Positions 51,685-60,406 of a stretch of DNA of 64,000 nucleotides are shown piece after piece. Positions within the stretch are counted from its first letter, which is position 1; every line of letters starts with the position of its first letter. The stretch is taken from assembly GCA_021770345.1 (NCBI GenBank), contig JAETRD010000003.1, positions 1-64,000 on the forward strand, written 5' to 3'. The position numbers and the translations under genes were made by a program. The DNA is from Lachnospiraceae bacterium. Lineage in GTDB: Bacteria > Bacillota > Clostridia > Lachnospirales > Lachnospiraceae. The notes below the pieces were generated by a model. It ran no database searches, was not told the origin of the DNA, and saw only the letters and a program-made list of their open reading frames with translations.

Positions 51685-52221
51685 TTAATGAGTGTTTCCG
51701 GTTTTGGGACGAAACGTGAGCAGTCGTTCAAAGTCTTCCTCCCCGTAATAAAAAATTCCCAGTACAATCAATAAAAACGCCGCGATTACCACATAGATAT
51801 CCGCCATGTTAAAAATCGGAAAGTCAATCAACACAAAATAAAAAAAGTCTACCACATACCCCGCTTTTACACGGTCAATAAAGTTGCCGACTGCACCGGC
51901 AAAAAACAGGACCGCAACCAGATTCAACGGACGATAACGGGGTTCGTCCGGTATCTGCCGGAGATAAAAATAAGCAATCAGCACAAGCAATACCGTCGTT
52001 GTGACGATAAAAAACGTCTGCCGGTTCTGCAGAAGGCCGAAAGCCGCGCCGTGGTTTTCCAGATAGTGCAGCTCAAAAACATCCTTCCAGAGCGGAATCG
52101 GAGCCTGATCTTTTAAATGCGCCACGGCCAGACGCTTCGTCAGCCAGTCGATGAAAATCAAAACTGCGGAGGCGGCCGCACCGGCAAGCGCCTTTTTGAC
52201 TGTCAATTTTCCGTTATTCAT
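51685..52221 (-). CDS. lspA: Lipoprotein signal peptidase
   Basis: An integral-membrane aspartyl protease that cleaves prolipoprotein signal peptides after diacylglyceryl transfer. The 178-residue product has four membrane helices and the catalytic Asp116 (GNFIDRV) and Asp141 (FNMADIYVV). The start has GGAGG 7 bases upstream and overlaps the aroB stop by 8 bases. The lipobox-like carboxypeptidase at 57.7 kb would be a possible client. Confidence 0.96.
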   Translation of the reverse strand: MNNGKLTVKKALAGAAASAVLIFIDWLTKRLAVAHLKDQAPIPLWKDVFELHYLENHGAAFGLLQNRQTFFIVTTTVLLVLIAYFYLRQIPDEPRYRPLNLVAVLFFAGAVGNFIDRVKAGYVVDFFYFVLIDFPIFNMADIYVVIAAFLLIVLGIFYYGEEDFERLLTFRPKTGNTH

Positions 52222-53323
52222 GAGCGGCCTCCATTCCACAGACATAGCGGATCCCCGCAAGCAGCTGCTCGTCCGTAAAATCTCTGTATATATACGCGTT
52301 TCCGATCCTGTCAAGCAAAATAAACTTCACGTTTGCTCCCACCATTTTTTTGTCTGATTTTGACGCCGCAAGCACTTCCTCCGGAGAAAATCCCGAAACC
52401 CTTGTCTGAAACCCAAATTCGGCCAGACTGCTTTCGATGCGCGCAAAGTCCTCTGCGGGCAGCGTTCCGTACCGCGCGGAGAGATACGCCGCGGCAACCA
52501 TACCGATCCCCACACATTCGCCGTGATACAGGCCAAAATCCGAAAGCTTTTCAATTGCATGGCCGATGGTATGTCCGAAATTCAGCAGCGCCCGCTCTCC
52601 TTTTTCCGTCGGGTCCTGCGCCACGACATCCCGCTTAATCCGGCAGCTACCCGCAACCGTGCGCTCGAGTGCTGCGGGCACGAGGTTTTTGATCTCGTCG
52701 GCATGCGCCGTCATCCACGCATAGTAGGAGGCATCTTTAATGAAACCGTGTTTTAATACTTCTCCCATTCCCGATATAATCTGCTTTTCCGGAAGCGACT
52801 TTAATACCGATAGATTCATGTATACAAGCTTCGGCTGATAAAAAGCCCCGACCATATTTTTATACTGCATAAAATCCACGCCGGTCTTTCCGCCCACGCT
52901 GCTGTCCACCTGCGCGAGAAGCGTAGTCGGAACCTGTATAAAATCAATGCCCCGCAGATAGGTTGCGGCCGCAAAGCCGGTCAGATCCCCGACGACACCG
53001 CCGCCTAAGGCAACCAGAATGTCCCTGCGGTCAAAATGGCTGACAATCAGCTCCTCGTACAGGCGGCCGACCGTATCGAGGTTCTTACTTGCCTCCCCGG
53101 CAGGAAATGTGTGGACTTTCACCGTATCAAATGCGTCCGCAAGAAGTCCGGCAACCTCCTGTGCATACAGCGGCCCCACATTGGAATCGGTGACAATACA
53201 GATTTTCTGCTCCCTTTGATACCCAAGCGCGGCAAGTTTTAGCACAAGCGCCGAAAAACTGTCCGTAATCTCAATGTCATATGCGTGTATGCCGTTTCCG
53301 GCCACGGAAATTGTTTCTGCCAT
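52214..53323 (-). CDS. aroB: 3-dehydroquinate synthase
   Basis: Second step of the shikimate pathway: closes DAHP to dehydroquinate with NAD+ and a metal. The 369-residue product has GGGVVGDLTGFAAATYLRG, PTTLLAQVDSSVGGKTGVD, GEVLKHGFI and the NFGHTIGHAIE metal-binding segment. The ATG at 53323 follows GGAGG; an upstream TTG is not needed. No other aromatic-pathway gene is near, so this is an isolated member placed with lspA-rluD. Confidence 0.97.
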   Translation of the reverse strand: MAETISVAGNGIHAYDIEITDSFSALVLKLAALGYQREQKICIVTDSNVGPLYAQEVAGLLADAFDTVKVHTFPAGEASKNLDTVGRLYEELIVSHFDRRDILVALGGGVVGDLTGFAAATYLRGIDFIQVPTTLLAQVDSSVGGKTGVDFMQYKNMVGAFYQPKLVYMNLSVLKSLPEKQIISGMGEVLKHGFIKDASYYAWMTAHADEIKNLVPAALERTVAGSCRIKRDVVAQDPTEKGERALLNFGHTIGHAIEKLSDFGLYHGECVGIGMVAAAYLSARYGTLPAEDFARIESSLAEFGFQTRVSGFSPEEVLAASKSDKKMVGANVKFILLDRIGNAYIYRDFTDEQLLAGIRYVCGMEAAHE

Positions 53324-53348
53324 AATATTACTGCCCTCCGACAAACTC

Positions 53349-54101
53349 TTATTCTGTATACTGTTTATAGGTAATCTTCATACGGCCTTTTCCTGTTTTG
53401 CCGCTGCATCCTCCGTAGACGAACCGGCCGTATCCCCGCACCGAGACAATCTCCTCCTCGCGGCAGGCATAGGCTGGGTTTTCCGCCAGCCTTCCGTCCA
53501 CGAAAATCTTATCGTGACGGATCAAATCCTGTGCCTGGCTGCGTGAAAGCCGATAGACACAGGCAATCACGGAGTCCAGCCGGTTCGACGTGACAATGCC
53601 GTCATGTTCTTCCAGTTTCGGCTGCACTGCAATGCAGGCCGCATCCGTGCGCTCAAGCCGCACGTCGGTATGGCGGATCCGGTTTAAATGTTCCGCAAAA
53701 TAATCCGCAATGCGATCCTCACAGAGCATCCATGCCTCCGTTTCTGCGACAAGGATATCGCCGATTTTAGAGCGCTCCACGCCCAACTGCATGACGGAGC
53801 CTAAGATGTCACGGTGTCCCAGTTTCTCTGCAAACTTCGGGGCAACGGGAGAAATATGCAGCGCCGCAATCGGATAATCCCACTCATAGGAAAGAGCATC
53901 AGGGATAAACGCAACCATCTGACGCTCTGCAAAAGGCACACCGCCGAAACTCTCCGTGCGTGTCTCAAAGAGACGTTCCGACCGGCGGTAAATATTCTGT
54001 TCATTTAAATTAAGGAAATCGCTGAACACAACGATTCCCTTTCTGTTTGCCTGACGTGACAGGTCTGTCAATTTTTTCCTGCAAAGTTCCTGTTCATTCA
54101 T
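53349..54101 (-). CDS. ylmH: S4-domain RNA-binding protein YlmH
   Basis: A 250-residue protein with an N-terminal two-part YlmH domain and a C-terminal S4 domain (about 175-235, SNRLDSVIACVYRLSRSQAQDLI). In Bacillus YlmH has been linked to ribosome-associated quality control beside RqcH, and in other work to cell division. It starts two bases after the sepF stop, the normal Firmicutes linkage (although ylmG is missing between them). rqcH is also in the window, 49 kb away. Confidence 0.93.
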   Translation of the reverse strand: MNEQELCRKKLTDLSRQANRKGIVVFSDFLNLNEQNIYRRSERLFETRTESFGGVPFAERQMVAFIPDALSYEWDYPIAALHISPVAPKFAEKLGHRDILGSVMQLGVERSKIGDILVAETEAWMLCEDRIADYFAEHLNRIRHTDVRLERTDAACIAVQPKLEEHDGIVTSNRLDSVIACVYRLSRSQAQDLIRHDKIFVDGRLAENPAYACREEEIVSVRGYGRFVYGGCSGKTGKGRMKITYKQYTE

Positions 54102-54103
54102 GA

Positions 54104-54631
54104 TTAAAACTCGGTCTGAATCCCTCTTCCCTGAAATGTGTCTACTAAATTAAGAAAATCTCCGGATATATCTACCGTAGCCGGAGTAATGATAAATATG
54201 TAATTGGATATCTTCTGGAGGTTTCCGCTGATTGCAAAGCAGGAACCCGATGTAAAATCGATGATACGCTGTGCAATTTCCATATCAAGCCCTTCCACAT
54301 TGAGAACAACGGTACGGTTATTCAGCAGCGTCTCCGTGATTTCCCGCGCATCCTCGACGGAAGTGGGCTTGATCACACAGACCTCCATACCGGCTCCGGA
54401 CTGCTTTTTGACCGGGCGGATCGGGGTGACTTTGGAATTTGATTTCGCCGATTTCTCCGCAAATCTGTCATCCGGATCCGGTTCTTCCCGCTTTTCCCTC
54501 CGGGAAGAACTGCGGCTTTTAACCGGTTCTTCCTCATAATCGTCCTCATAGTCATAGTCTTCGTTGTAGAAGTCCTCATCGTCATCCGGATCCAGATGCA
54601 TGATGCTCAAAAATTTATCTAAAACACCCAT
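54104..54631 (-). CDS. sepF: Cell division protein SepF
   Basis: SepF tethers FtsZ to the membrane. The 175-residue protein has an N-terminal amphipathic helix (MGVLDKFLSIMHL), a long acidic/Ser-Arg linker (about 14-75) and the conserved SepF core (about 82-172) with VEDAREITETLLNNRTVVLNV and DFTSGSCFAISG. AGGAGT precedes the ATG. It is between yggS and ylmH, as in Bacillus. Confidence 0.96.
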   Translation of the reverse strand: MGVLDKFLSIMHLDPDDDEDFYNEDYDYEDDYEEEPVKSRSSSRREKREEPDPDDRFAEKSAKSNSKVTPIRPVKKQSGAGMEVCVIKPTSVEDAREITETLLNNRTVVLNVEGLDMEIAQRIIDFTSGSCFAISGNLQKISNYIFIITPATVDISGDFLNLVDTFQGRGIQTEF

Positions 54632-54646
54632 ATTTCACTCCTGTAA

Positions 54647-55351
54647 TTACTCGTTGCCTTTTTTATAATTGCGCTCGCCAAAGATGCCGGTTCCGACACG
54701 CACCATCGTAGCGCCCTCTTCAATCGCCACTTCGTAGTCTCCGGTCATACCCATAGACAAGATTTGCATAGATACATTATCTATGTTTTTATTTGTTATG
54801 TCAACAGATAATTGCTTTATTTTCCGAAAATACAGGCGGTTCTCCTCCGCGTTTACAACGTAGGGGGCAATCGTCATCAGACCCTGAATGCGCACGTTTT
54901 CAAGAGCGGCAATCTCCTCGACAAGAAGTATTGCATCCTCGGCAGACGTGCCGAATTTGGACGCTTCACCGGCGATATTGACCTCGACGAGAATCGGCAC
55001 GACAATCCCGTGCTTTTTCGCCTGAATATTAATCTCCTCGGCCAGACGATATGTGTCCACCGAGTGAATCAGCGCGGCTTTATCGATGATATATTTCACT
55101 TTGTTGCGCTGCAGGTGACCGATCATGTGCCACCGGATATCTCCGGGAAGCTGCGGGATCTTGTCGCACATTTCCTGTACCTTATTCTCACCAAAATCGC
55201 GGGTTCCTGTATCGTATGCTTCCCGCAGCATTTCCACAGGCTTTGTCTTGCTCACGGCAATCAGCGTCACATCGGCTCTGTCACGCCCTGCCCGTGCGCA
55301 GGCAGCCGCTATTTTTGTCTCAACCGTACTCAGATTTTCTTTTATCATCAT
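54647..55351 (-). CDS. yggS: YggS family PLP homeostasis protein
   Basis: A PLP-binding fold III protein (PLPBP) involved in vitamin B6 homeostasis; not a known racemase. The 234-residue product has the PLP lysine Lys35 (LIAVSKTKP), DFGENKVQEM, WHMIGHLQRNK and the phosphate-binding LSMGMTGDYEVAIEEGATMVRVGTGIFG region in pieces. The ATG at 55351 was chosen because GGAGG runs directly into the earlier ATG at 55360 but is 9 bases from this one. It belongs to the sepF unit. Confidence 0.94.
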   Translation of the reverse strand: MMIKENLSTVETKIAAACARAGRDRADVTLIAVSKTKPVEMLREAYDTGTRDFGENKVQEMCDKIPQLPGDIRWHMIGHLQRNKVKYIIDKAALIHSVDTYRLAEEINIQAKKHGIVVPILVEVNIAGEASKFGTSAEDAILLVEEIAALENVRIQGLMTIAPYVVNAEENRLYFRKIKQLSVDITNKNIDNVSMQILSMGMTGDYEVAIEEGATMVRVGTGIFGERNYKKGNE

Positions 55352-55368
55352 CTCTTCCATCCTCCGTT

Positions 55369-56787
55369 TTATTTTATCAGATCATTTTCATGAATCTTGG
55401 TGCCGTCAAGGGCAATGTGATCATAGAGGGCAATCCCGTAAGTCGTGCCGGTCCGCACAATCGTATACTCTTCGTTCTGATACAGGATGTCAATCTGTTT
55501 AAATACCGCATAGCCCTTATTGATATTGTAAACGCCCCGCAGAACGGCGGTATTCCGTCCCACTGTATAGGTTGCGCTCGAATCCGGCTTTAAGAGCACG
55601 TCGTCTCCCGACACATGCTCGCTGTCGATGTAGTAGGCCTCCTCCGTCTCGTAATAAATCGTAGGCGTCACAAATTCCGTAACTTTTTTCCCGTCGGGGT
55701 CGAGCCGTTCAACCAAAAGCCCCTCCTGATTGGAATCCCCGCCCTTCACGAAATACTCGACGGGTACGGTGTAAAATTCTTTTTCCGTAATGGCGGAATT
55801 GGGAATTTTCAGTCCGGTCTCCTCGTTCAAAAGCAGCTCCACCTCCACATAGCGCTCCTTCGCATAGCGTATCATCGCGCTGCGCAGAGACAAAACAAGG
55901 TAATTGGCGCCGTCTTTTTCCGTCAGCGTATAATTTGCATAGGTCGTCTTGCCGTCCTGCAGAAAGCGCAGGCGCAGAACATTGTCCGCGGCAAGTCTGT
56001 TTACCGTCTCACCGCTTACGGGAATAACAATATTCCACATCTCACTGCGCACCAGCTTATAAATCGGATCCTGGGCCGCAATCGTATGGCTGTTTCGTGT
56101 GTTGATTTTCGAGTAAGCGGATTCGTCAAACATATCCGCGGTAATGTCGTCTAATGTCACGTCCTCATAGCCGTCGGCATAGTAGACGACTACGCCGTCC
56201 TCCTTTGCATAAATACGGTGAAAAGAATTGCCCTGCTCCGCGCCGTCGGCATAGTCCTGGATGCTGCTCAGCGCACTTAAATTTAAAATTTCTTCCAGCG
56301 TCGAATCCAAATCTTCCTTAAACGAATATACCTGATAAAAGTCCCCGGAATTATAAGACTGCTGAAAATCCGAGATACTCGCCGCAATCTCGTCCAGATG
56401 TTCCGCCGACAGCAGAGAGATATCCGCGCCTGCCTCGGAGAGACGCTTTGAAACATCCCCGTTTTCGTCCACGGAACAGATCAGATTACCGCTGCCGACC
56501 TTTGACGCTTCTTTGACATAGTAATTCAGGGTGCCGGAATAATCCGCATAATAAACCTGCTCGTCCCGCAGAATCAATCCGCGGTAGATATTGTTTTCCG
56601 CCATCGTTCCCTGTTCTACCTCATAGACAGAGATATGCTCCGTCGTCACATAGGTATATACATTAAACACCAGATATATAAAAATAATAATAAAAATCAC
56701 GATACCGATATTTATATTAAACGGTTTACGATATCTTACAATTTTACGGTTATCGCTCAAACCTCTGTCCTCTCTTATTTTTTTCAT
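55369..56787 (-). CDS. HlyD-like membrane protein upstream of the sepF group
   Basis: A 472-residue protein with a basic cytoplasmic N-terminus, one membrane helix (about 28-50) and a large extracytoplasmic part. The part after the helix resembles a HlyD/AcrA-like hairpin and beta-barrel region (EQGTMAENNIYRGLILRDEQ, then a helical hairpin about 100-190). No ABC transporter or outer-membrane partner is present. Its constant company with yggS-sepF-ylmH in Clostridia suggests a role in envelope or division functions; this is inference. GGTAGGG precedes the ATG. Confidence 0.8.
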   Translation of the reverse strand: MKKIREDRGLSDNRKIVRYRKPFNINIGIVIFIIIFIYLVFNVYTYVTTEHISVYEVEQGTMAENNIYRGLILRDEQVYYADYSGTLNYYVKEASKVGSGNLICSVDENGDVSKRLSEAGADISLLSAEHLDEIAASISDFQQSYNSGDFYQVYSFKEDLDSTLEEILNLSALSSIQDYADGAEQGNSFHRIYAKEDGVVVYYADGYEDVTLDDITADMFDESAYSKINTRNSHTIAAQDPIYKLVRSEMWNIVIPVSGETVNRLAADNVLRLRFLQDGKTTYANYTLTEKDGANYLVLSLRSAMIRYAKERYVEVELLLNEETGLKIPNSAITEKEFYTVPVEYFVKGGDSNQEGLLVERLDPDGKKVTEFVTPTIYYETEEAYYIDSEHVSGDDVLLKPDSSATYTVGRNTAVLRGVYNINKGYAVFKQIDILYQNEEYTIVRTGTTYGIALYDHIALDGTKIHENDLIK

Positions 56788-56854
56788 TTCACCCTACCAT
56801 TGTATAATTTTTATTTTTGCGCAGATACTACAAAAAAAAGGAGGCAATATCGCT

Positions 56855-57067
56855 ATGAATACAAATTGGTTAGACTACACGTTACTGACACTTGTCATTA
56901 TTGGCGCAATCAACTGGGGACTCATCGGCTTTTTCCGTTTCGACCTGGTAGCGTTTATCTTCGGAGATATGTCCTGGTTCTCCCGTATCGTCTATGCAAT
57001 CGTCGGAATCGGCGGCCTTTATCTCATCAGTCTTTTCGGGCGGATCCGCTCTGTGAGCCAGTCTTAA
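56855..57067 (+). CDS. DUF378 small membrane protein
   Basis: A 70-residue protein with two membrane helices (about 6-25 and 43-62) and the DUF378 signature DYTLLTLVIIGAINWGLIGFF. The function of the family is unknown. AAGGAGG lies 10 bases before the ATG. A TATAAT at 56803-56808 is a candidate -10 box without a good -35. It is divergent from the HlyD-like gene and convergent with the P-loop gene, with a strong shared hairpin in between. Confidence 0.88.
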   Translation: MNTNWLDYTLLTLVIIGAINWGLIGFFRFDLVAFIFGDMSWFSRIVYAIVGIGGLYLISLFGRIRSVSQS

Positions 57068-57079
57068 TTCTGCACATAA

Positions 57080-57110
57080 AAAGTGCTGTAACGCTGCGTT
57101 ACAGCACTTT
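57080..57110. terminator. 14-bp perfect hairpin between convergent genes
   Basis: AAAGTGCTGTAACG (57080-57093) pairs perfectly with CGTTACAGCACTTT (57097-57110) across CTG. On the minus strand it continues into TTTTT, so it is a strong terminator for the P-loop gene and probably also for the DUF378 gene. Confidence 0.93.
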
Positions 57111-57126
57111 CACTTCATGTAAGCTA

Positions 57127-57549
57127 TTACAGGGAAATGACTATTTTTGCTTTTGCGGAATCAGGAAGCGCTGACTCATTTCTTGAAACACTTAAGATAA
57201 ACTTCACATTATATTTTTCGCTGATCACATCCAGCTTCTGAATGGCATGACATATCTCCTCGTCGGTCTCGATGGACGCGATCGTCAAAAAGCTGTCGAG
57301 GTACATCTCCTCCAGATCGTTGTCCTGCGATACGACACCGCAGACAAAGCCGAGAAACTCGTCACAGTTGTCAATCGGATAATCGGTCACATTGATCAGA
57401 CGAACCTTGTTATTCAATTCATACATGTGCTTCTGACTCTTGTCCAGATAAACGATATTGCCAGATGCTGCTGTCACAGCGGAGTTTACTCTGCCGAGCA
57501 GCTCTTTCGTCTTTCCTTTTCCCTTTTCTCCTGCAATAATTTCTATCAT
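57127..57549 (-). CDS. Small P-loop protein of unknown function
   Basis: A 140-residue protein opening with MIEIIAGEKGKGKTKELL, a Walker A motif (GEKGKGKT) within the first 16 residues. A hydrophobic strand ending in Asp (NIVYLDKS) could serve as a second strand but no certain Walker B or sensor motif is seen. It is too short for a normal kinase or AAA protein. The second ATG (57549) has GGAGGAG at a proper distance; the first overlaps the ribosome site. It has its own promoter and terminator. I cannot name a function. Confidence 0.8.
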   Translation of the reverse strand: MIEIIAGEKGKGKTKELLGRVNSAVTAASGNIVYLDKSQKHMYELNNKVRLINVTDYPIDNCDEFLGFVCGVVSQDNDLEEMYLDSFLTIASIETDEEICHAIQKLDVISEKYNVKFILSVSRNESALPDSAKAKIVISL

Positions 57550-57624
57550 GGTCATCTCCTCCTGGTTCTCACTGTTCTACATTTATTCGTTAAATTGAAT
57601 AAAAACAGTTGTTTATATAAAGTA

Positions 57625-57653
57625 ATTATAGTATACATGCATATGAAATACAA
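57625..57653 (-). promoter_or_regulatory. Promoter of the P-loop gene
   Basis: Minus strand TTGTAT (57653-57648), 17-base spacer, TATAAT (57630-57625), about 75 bases upstream of the start. Confidence 0.6.
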
Positions 57654-57679
57654 CAGAATTTTTCAGAATCGGCCCGCCT

Positions 57680-58666
57680 TTAATTTGCGTAGCCCGCGAG
57701 CATCTCGTTCATCAGCAGATACAGGTTGGATCTGCCGTCCGCTTTAAACACGATCGAGATAATCGGCTCGTTTTTTGTATTGTACGAATACAAAACAAGG
57801 CAATATCCGGCATCTCCGGTCGTTCCGGTCTTGCCGCCGACCACGGTAAAGCCTTCGGGCACCGTCTGATTGCCGGCCAGATACTGATTCGTGTTCTCCC
57901 AGGTCTTTTCGACGGGATTTCCCCCGGCATCGGTGTATACGGTATCGTAGGACTTTGTCGAGATAAGCTGGAGAAACGCCTCGTTTTTGACAGCCTCGTT
58001 AAAAAGCAGATACATATCATACACGGAGGTATAATGATTCTCGTCCGGCAGACCGTTTGGATTCACAAAATGAGACTGCGTTGCTCCGAGATTTAACGCC
58101 TCCTGATTCATAAGCCCGGCAAACGCCTCGACGCTCCCCGACATATGCTCTGCGATGGCGATGGCCGCATCGTTTCCGCTGCGCAGCATCAGCCCATAGA
58201 GCAGATCTCTGAGCGATATCACATCCCCGGCTTTCACTCCGCAGATGGAGGAATCCGCCTCCTGATTGGCCGCATTCTCGCTGACCGTCACCATCTCGTC
58301 GAGATTGGATGCATATTTGAGGACGATGTAGGCCGTCAGGACCTTTGTCGTGCTCGCCGGATAAAATTTTGCATAAAGATTTTTGGCATAGACGACCTCG
58401 CCGGTCGCAACGTTAAACGCAGCCGCTCCGCCGGCCACATAGGAATCCGTATCGTCGGTTCCGATCGTGACGTCATCCGTCACACACAGACCGTCGGAAA
58501 AAAAGGTCTTTTCCTCCCCGCTGTTTGAAACGGCAAGCCCCATATCGGCTGTCGTTCGGTAAATATCATAAGGCCGGGACAACTCCACCGTATCGGACCC
58601 GCATCCGGTCTGAAAAACCAGAACGATCCCCAGAAGGACCGCGCATAGCTTATTTATACATTTCAC
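57680..58666 (-). CDS. D-alanyl-D-alanine carboxypeptidase
   Basis: A low-molecular-mass penicillin-binding protein (DacF/PBP5-like) trimming pentapeptide stems of peptidoglycan. The 328-residue protein has an N-terminal signal ending in TGC, so it may be a lipoprotein with Cys22 (the -3 position is Gln, a poor lipobox). The catalytic motifs are S105-TTK108, S163-GN and K279-TG. The C-terminal beta domain of PBP5 is absent. It overlaps mgsA by 17 bases and belongs to the rodA-min-mrdA run. Confidence 0.92.
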   Translation of the reverse strand: MKCINKLCAVLLGIVLVFQTGCGSDTVELSRPYDIYRTTADMGLAVSNSGEEKTFFSDGLCVTDDVTIGTDDTDSYVAGGAAAFNVATGEVVYAKNLYAKFYPASTTKVLTAYIVLKYASNLDEMVTVSENAANQEADSSICGVKAGDVISLRDLLYGLMLRSGNDAAIAIAEHMSGSVEAFAGLMNQEALNLGATQSHFVNPNGLPDENHYTSVYDMYLLFNEAVKNEAFLQLISTKSYDTVYTDAGGNPVEKTWENTNQYLAGNQTVPEGFTVVGGKTGTTGDAGYCLVLYSYNTKNEPIISIVFKADGRSNLYLLMNEMLAGYAN

Positions 58667-59045
58667 GCCACTCTAAGTCTCCTCTGTCCAATGATTTAAT
58701 CAGCAGTTCCGCAGTTGCAAGGTTTGTTGCAAGGGGAATGTTATGAGTATCACAAATCTGGATCACATTGTGCACATCCGGTTCATGCGATTTCGGGGTC
58801 AGCGGATCCCGCAGGAAAATCACGAGGTCGATTTCGTTGTGCTCAATCTGTGCGCCAAGCTGCTGTGCCCCGCCCAGATGTCCCGCAAGATACTTGTGAA
58901 TGTTTAAATTTGTGACCTCCTCGATCAGCCGTCCGGTAGTCCCGGTTGCATACAATTCGTTTTTGCAGAGGATTCCGCGGTATGCAATGCAGAAATTCTG
59001 CATTAATTTTTTCTTGGAATCATGCGCGATCAATCCTATATTCAT
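58650..59045 (-). CDS. mgsA: Methylglyoxal synthase
   Basis: Converts dihydroxyacetone phosphate to methylglyoxal, a bypass of lower glycolysis. The 131-residue product has the IAHDSKK N-terminus with His8 and Asp9, the catalytic-Asp segment DLVIFLRDPLTPKSHEPDV, and the GTTGRLIEE phosphate-binding block. The ATG at 59045 follows GGGAGG at 13 bases. Its place between rodA and a carboxypeptidase is common in Clostridia and probably reflects operon history, not function. Confidence 0.95.
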   Translation of the reverse strand: MNIGLIAHDSKKKLMQNFCIAYRGILCKNELYATGTTGRLIEEVTNLNIHKYLAGHLGGAQQLGAQIEHNEIDLVIFLRDPLTPKSHEPDVHNVIQICDTHNIPLATNLATAELLIKSLDRGDLEWREMYK

Positions 59046-59064
59046 GATGTCAAAAACCTCCCGA

Positions 59065-60168
59065 TTAATATTTTTTCGGCTGCAGACCGACATTTAAAAC
59101 CAGTCCGATACCGATATATAACGACCATATAGACGTAAGACCATAACTCACAAACGGCAGCGTGACGCCCGTATTCGGCATCAGTCCCGTTGCCACACTG
59201 ATGTTTACGATACTCTGAAAACCGATCAGCGCCGCCATGCCGGAACCGATTAGCCTGCCGGCGGTATCCTTCGCTTTTCTAGCAATAAATATACACTCAA
59301 TCGTTATGAAAAGCAAGAGCAGAATAATCACGACGGAGCCGACAAAGCCCAGTTCTTCGCCGGCCACCGCAAAAATAAAATCATTCTGCGGCTCTAAGAT
59401 AAACTTGCCGTTTTTGACGGAAGTCGGGTCCGTATTGTTCAGACCCTTTCCCCACAAGAGCCCGGATCCGATGGCCATAATCGAGTTTTGCTGCTGGTAG
59501 GCAATATCCGGATAGTCCTCCGGATAGAGCCAGGCCATAATTCGCCCGATCTGATAGGGACGGATAAACGGAACCTTATCCTGGATAATCAGCGTCATCA
59601 GTATCAGAAATGACGGCACGCAGGTCACCAGAACCCCGGTGACCAGCTTATAACTGACACCCGCGACAAAAAGCATTGCCGCAAAAATAAGCGTCGTCAC
59701 GATTGTCGTCGAGAGATTCGGTTGCGCCATAATCAGACCGAGCGGTATCCCGACCAGCACAAAAGAACCAAGCAGAACTCCGGCGCTGTTAATTTTTTCC
59801 TCATGCTTCATAAAATAATACGCAAAAAACAGAATCAGAAGAATCTTTACCAGCTCCGACGGCTGAAACCGAAAACTGCCGATCTGGAACCAGCGCTGGG
59901 CGCCCTTGCTGTCATCTCCCGCCACCATGACAAGGACAAGCATCCCAACGCCGGCCAGATAGATTAACCAGGAAAATTTCAGGATAAAGTTGTAGTCGAT
60001 CACAGATACTACCAGCATGAGTGCAAGTCCTGAAATCATACCCAGCATCTGCTTTTTCATATCGGAAGGGCTGGCGCTTCCCACCAGCAGAACACCGAGC
60101 GTGTTTAACGCTATCACGAACATGATCAATATGAATTTGTAGTTCTTTAGTTTATATTGTTTGAACAT
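59065..60168 (-). CDS. rodA: Rod-shape-determining glycosyltransferase RodA
   Basis: A SEDS-family peptidoglycan glycosyltransferase for lateral wall growth, working with PBP2. The 367 residues form about ten membrane helices with GAQRWFQIGSFRFQPSELVKI and AGEELGFVG, the conserved extracytoplasmic and catalytic loops (including the SEDS Asp/Glu region). The partner transpeptidase mrdA is in the same run. The RodA name is preferred over FtsW because of mrdA and Min linkage. Confidence 0.94.
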   Translation of the reverse strand: MFKQYKLKNYKFILIMFVIALNTLGVLLVGSASPSDMKKQMLGMISGLALMLVVSVIDYNFILKFSWLIYLAGVGMLVLVMVAGDDSKGAQRWFQIGSFRFQPSELVKILLILFFAYYFMKHEEKINSAGVLLGSFVLVGIPLGLIMAQPNLSTTIVTTLIFAAMLFVAGVSYKLVTGVLVTCVPSFLILMTLIIQDKVPFIRPYQIGRIMAWLYPEDYPDIAYQQQNSIMAIGSGLLWGKGLNNTDPTSVKNGKFILEPQNDFIFAVAGEELGFVGSVVIILLLLFITIECIFIARKAKDTAGRLIGSGMAALIGFQSIVNISVATGLMPNTGVTLPFVSYGLTSIWSLYIGIGLVLNVGLQPKKY

Positions 60169-60183
60169 AGTAGGTATCCATTT

Positions 60184-60405
60184 CTATTCCGCACGTCTCG
60201 TATAGTCGCGGAGAACAATTTTTATCTCCATATTTTCCGGTTCAATATCCACATATTTTGTGATCACTTCACCGATCTCATGACGGATCTGAGACATCGT
60301 GTCCTCATCTAACCGTTTCTTGTCCGCATCAATCATCAGACGCAGGCGTTCCTTTGCAACATTTTTGGATTCCGCGGACTGTTTCCGCCTTGTTCTATGA
60401 CACAT
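60184..60405 (-). CDS. minE: Cell division topological factor MinE
   Basis: MinE stimulates MinD ATPase to set up Min oscillation and restrict division to midcell. The 73-residue product has the anti-MinCD segment VAKERLRLMIDADKKR and the dimerisation domain DTMSQIRHEIGEVITKYVDIEPENMEIKIV. The N-terminal membrane-targeting sequence (LLDFF-type in E. coli) is absent: this protein begins with the basic CHRTRRKQSAESKN. The start is one base after the minD stop. An upstream TTG in frame would not restore a hydrophobic tip. Confidence 0.88.
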   Translation of the reverse strand: MCHRTRRKQSAESKNVAKERLRLMIDADKKRLDEDTMSQIRHEIGEVITKYVDIEPENMEIKIVLRDYTRRAE

Positions 60406-60406
60406 A

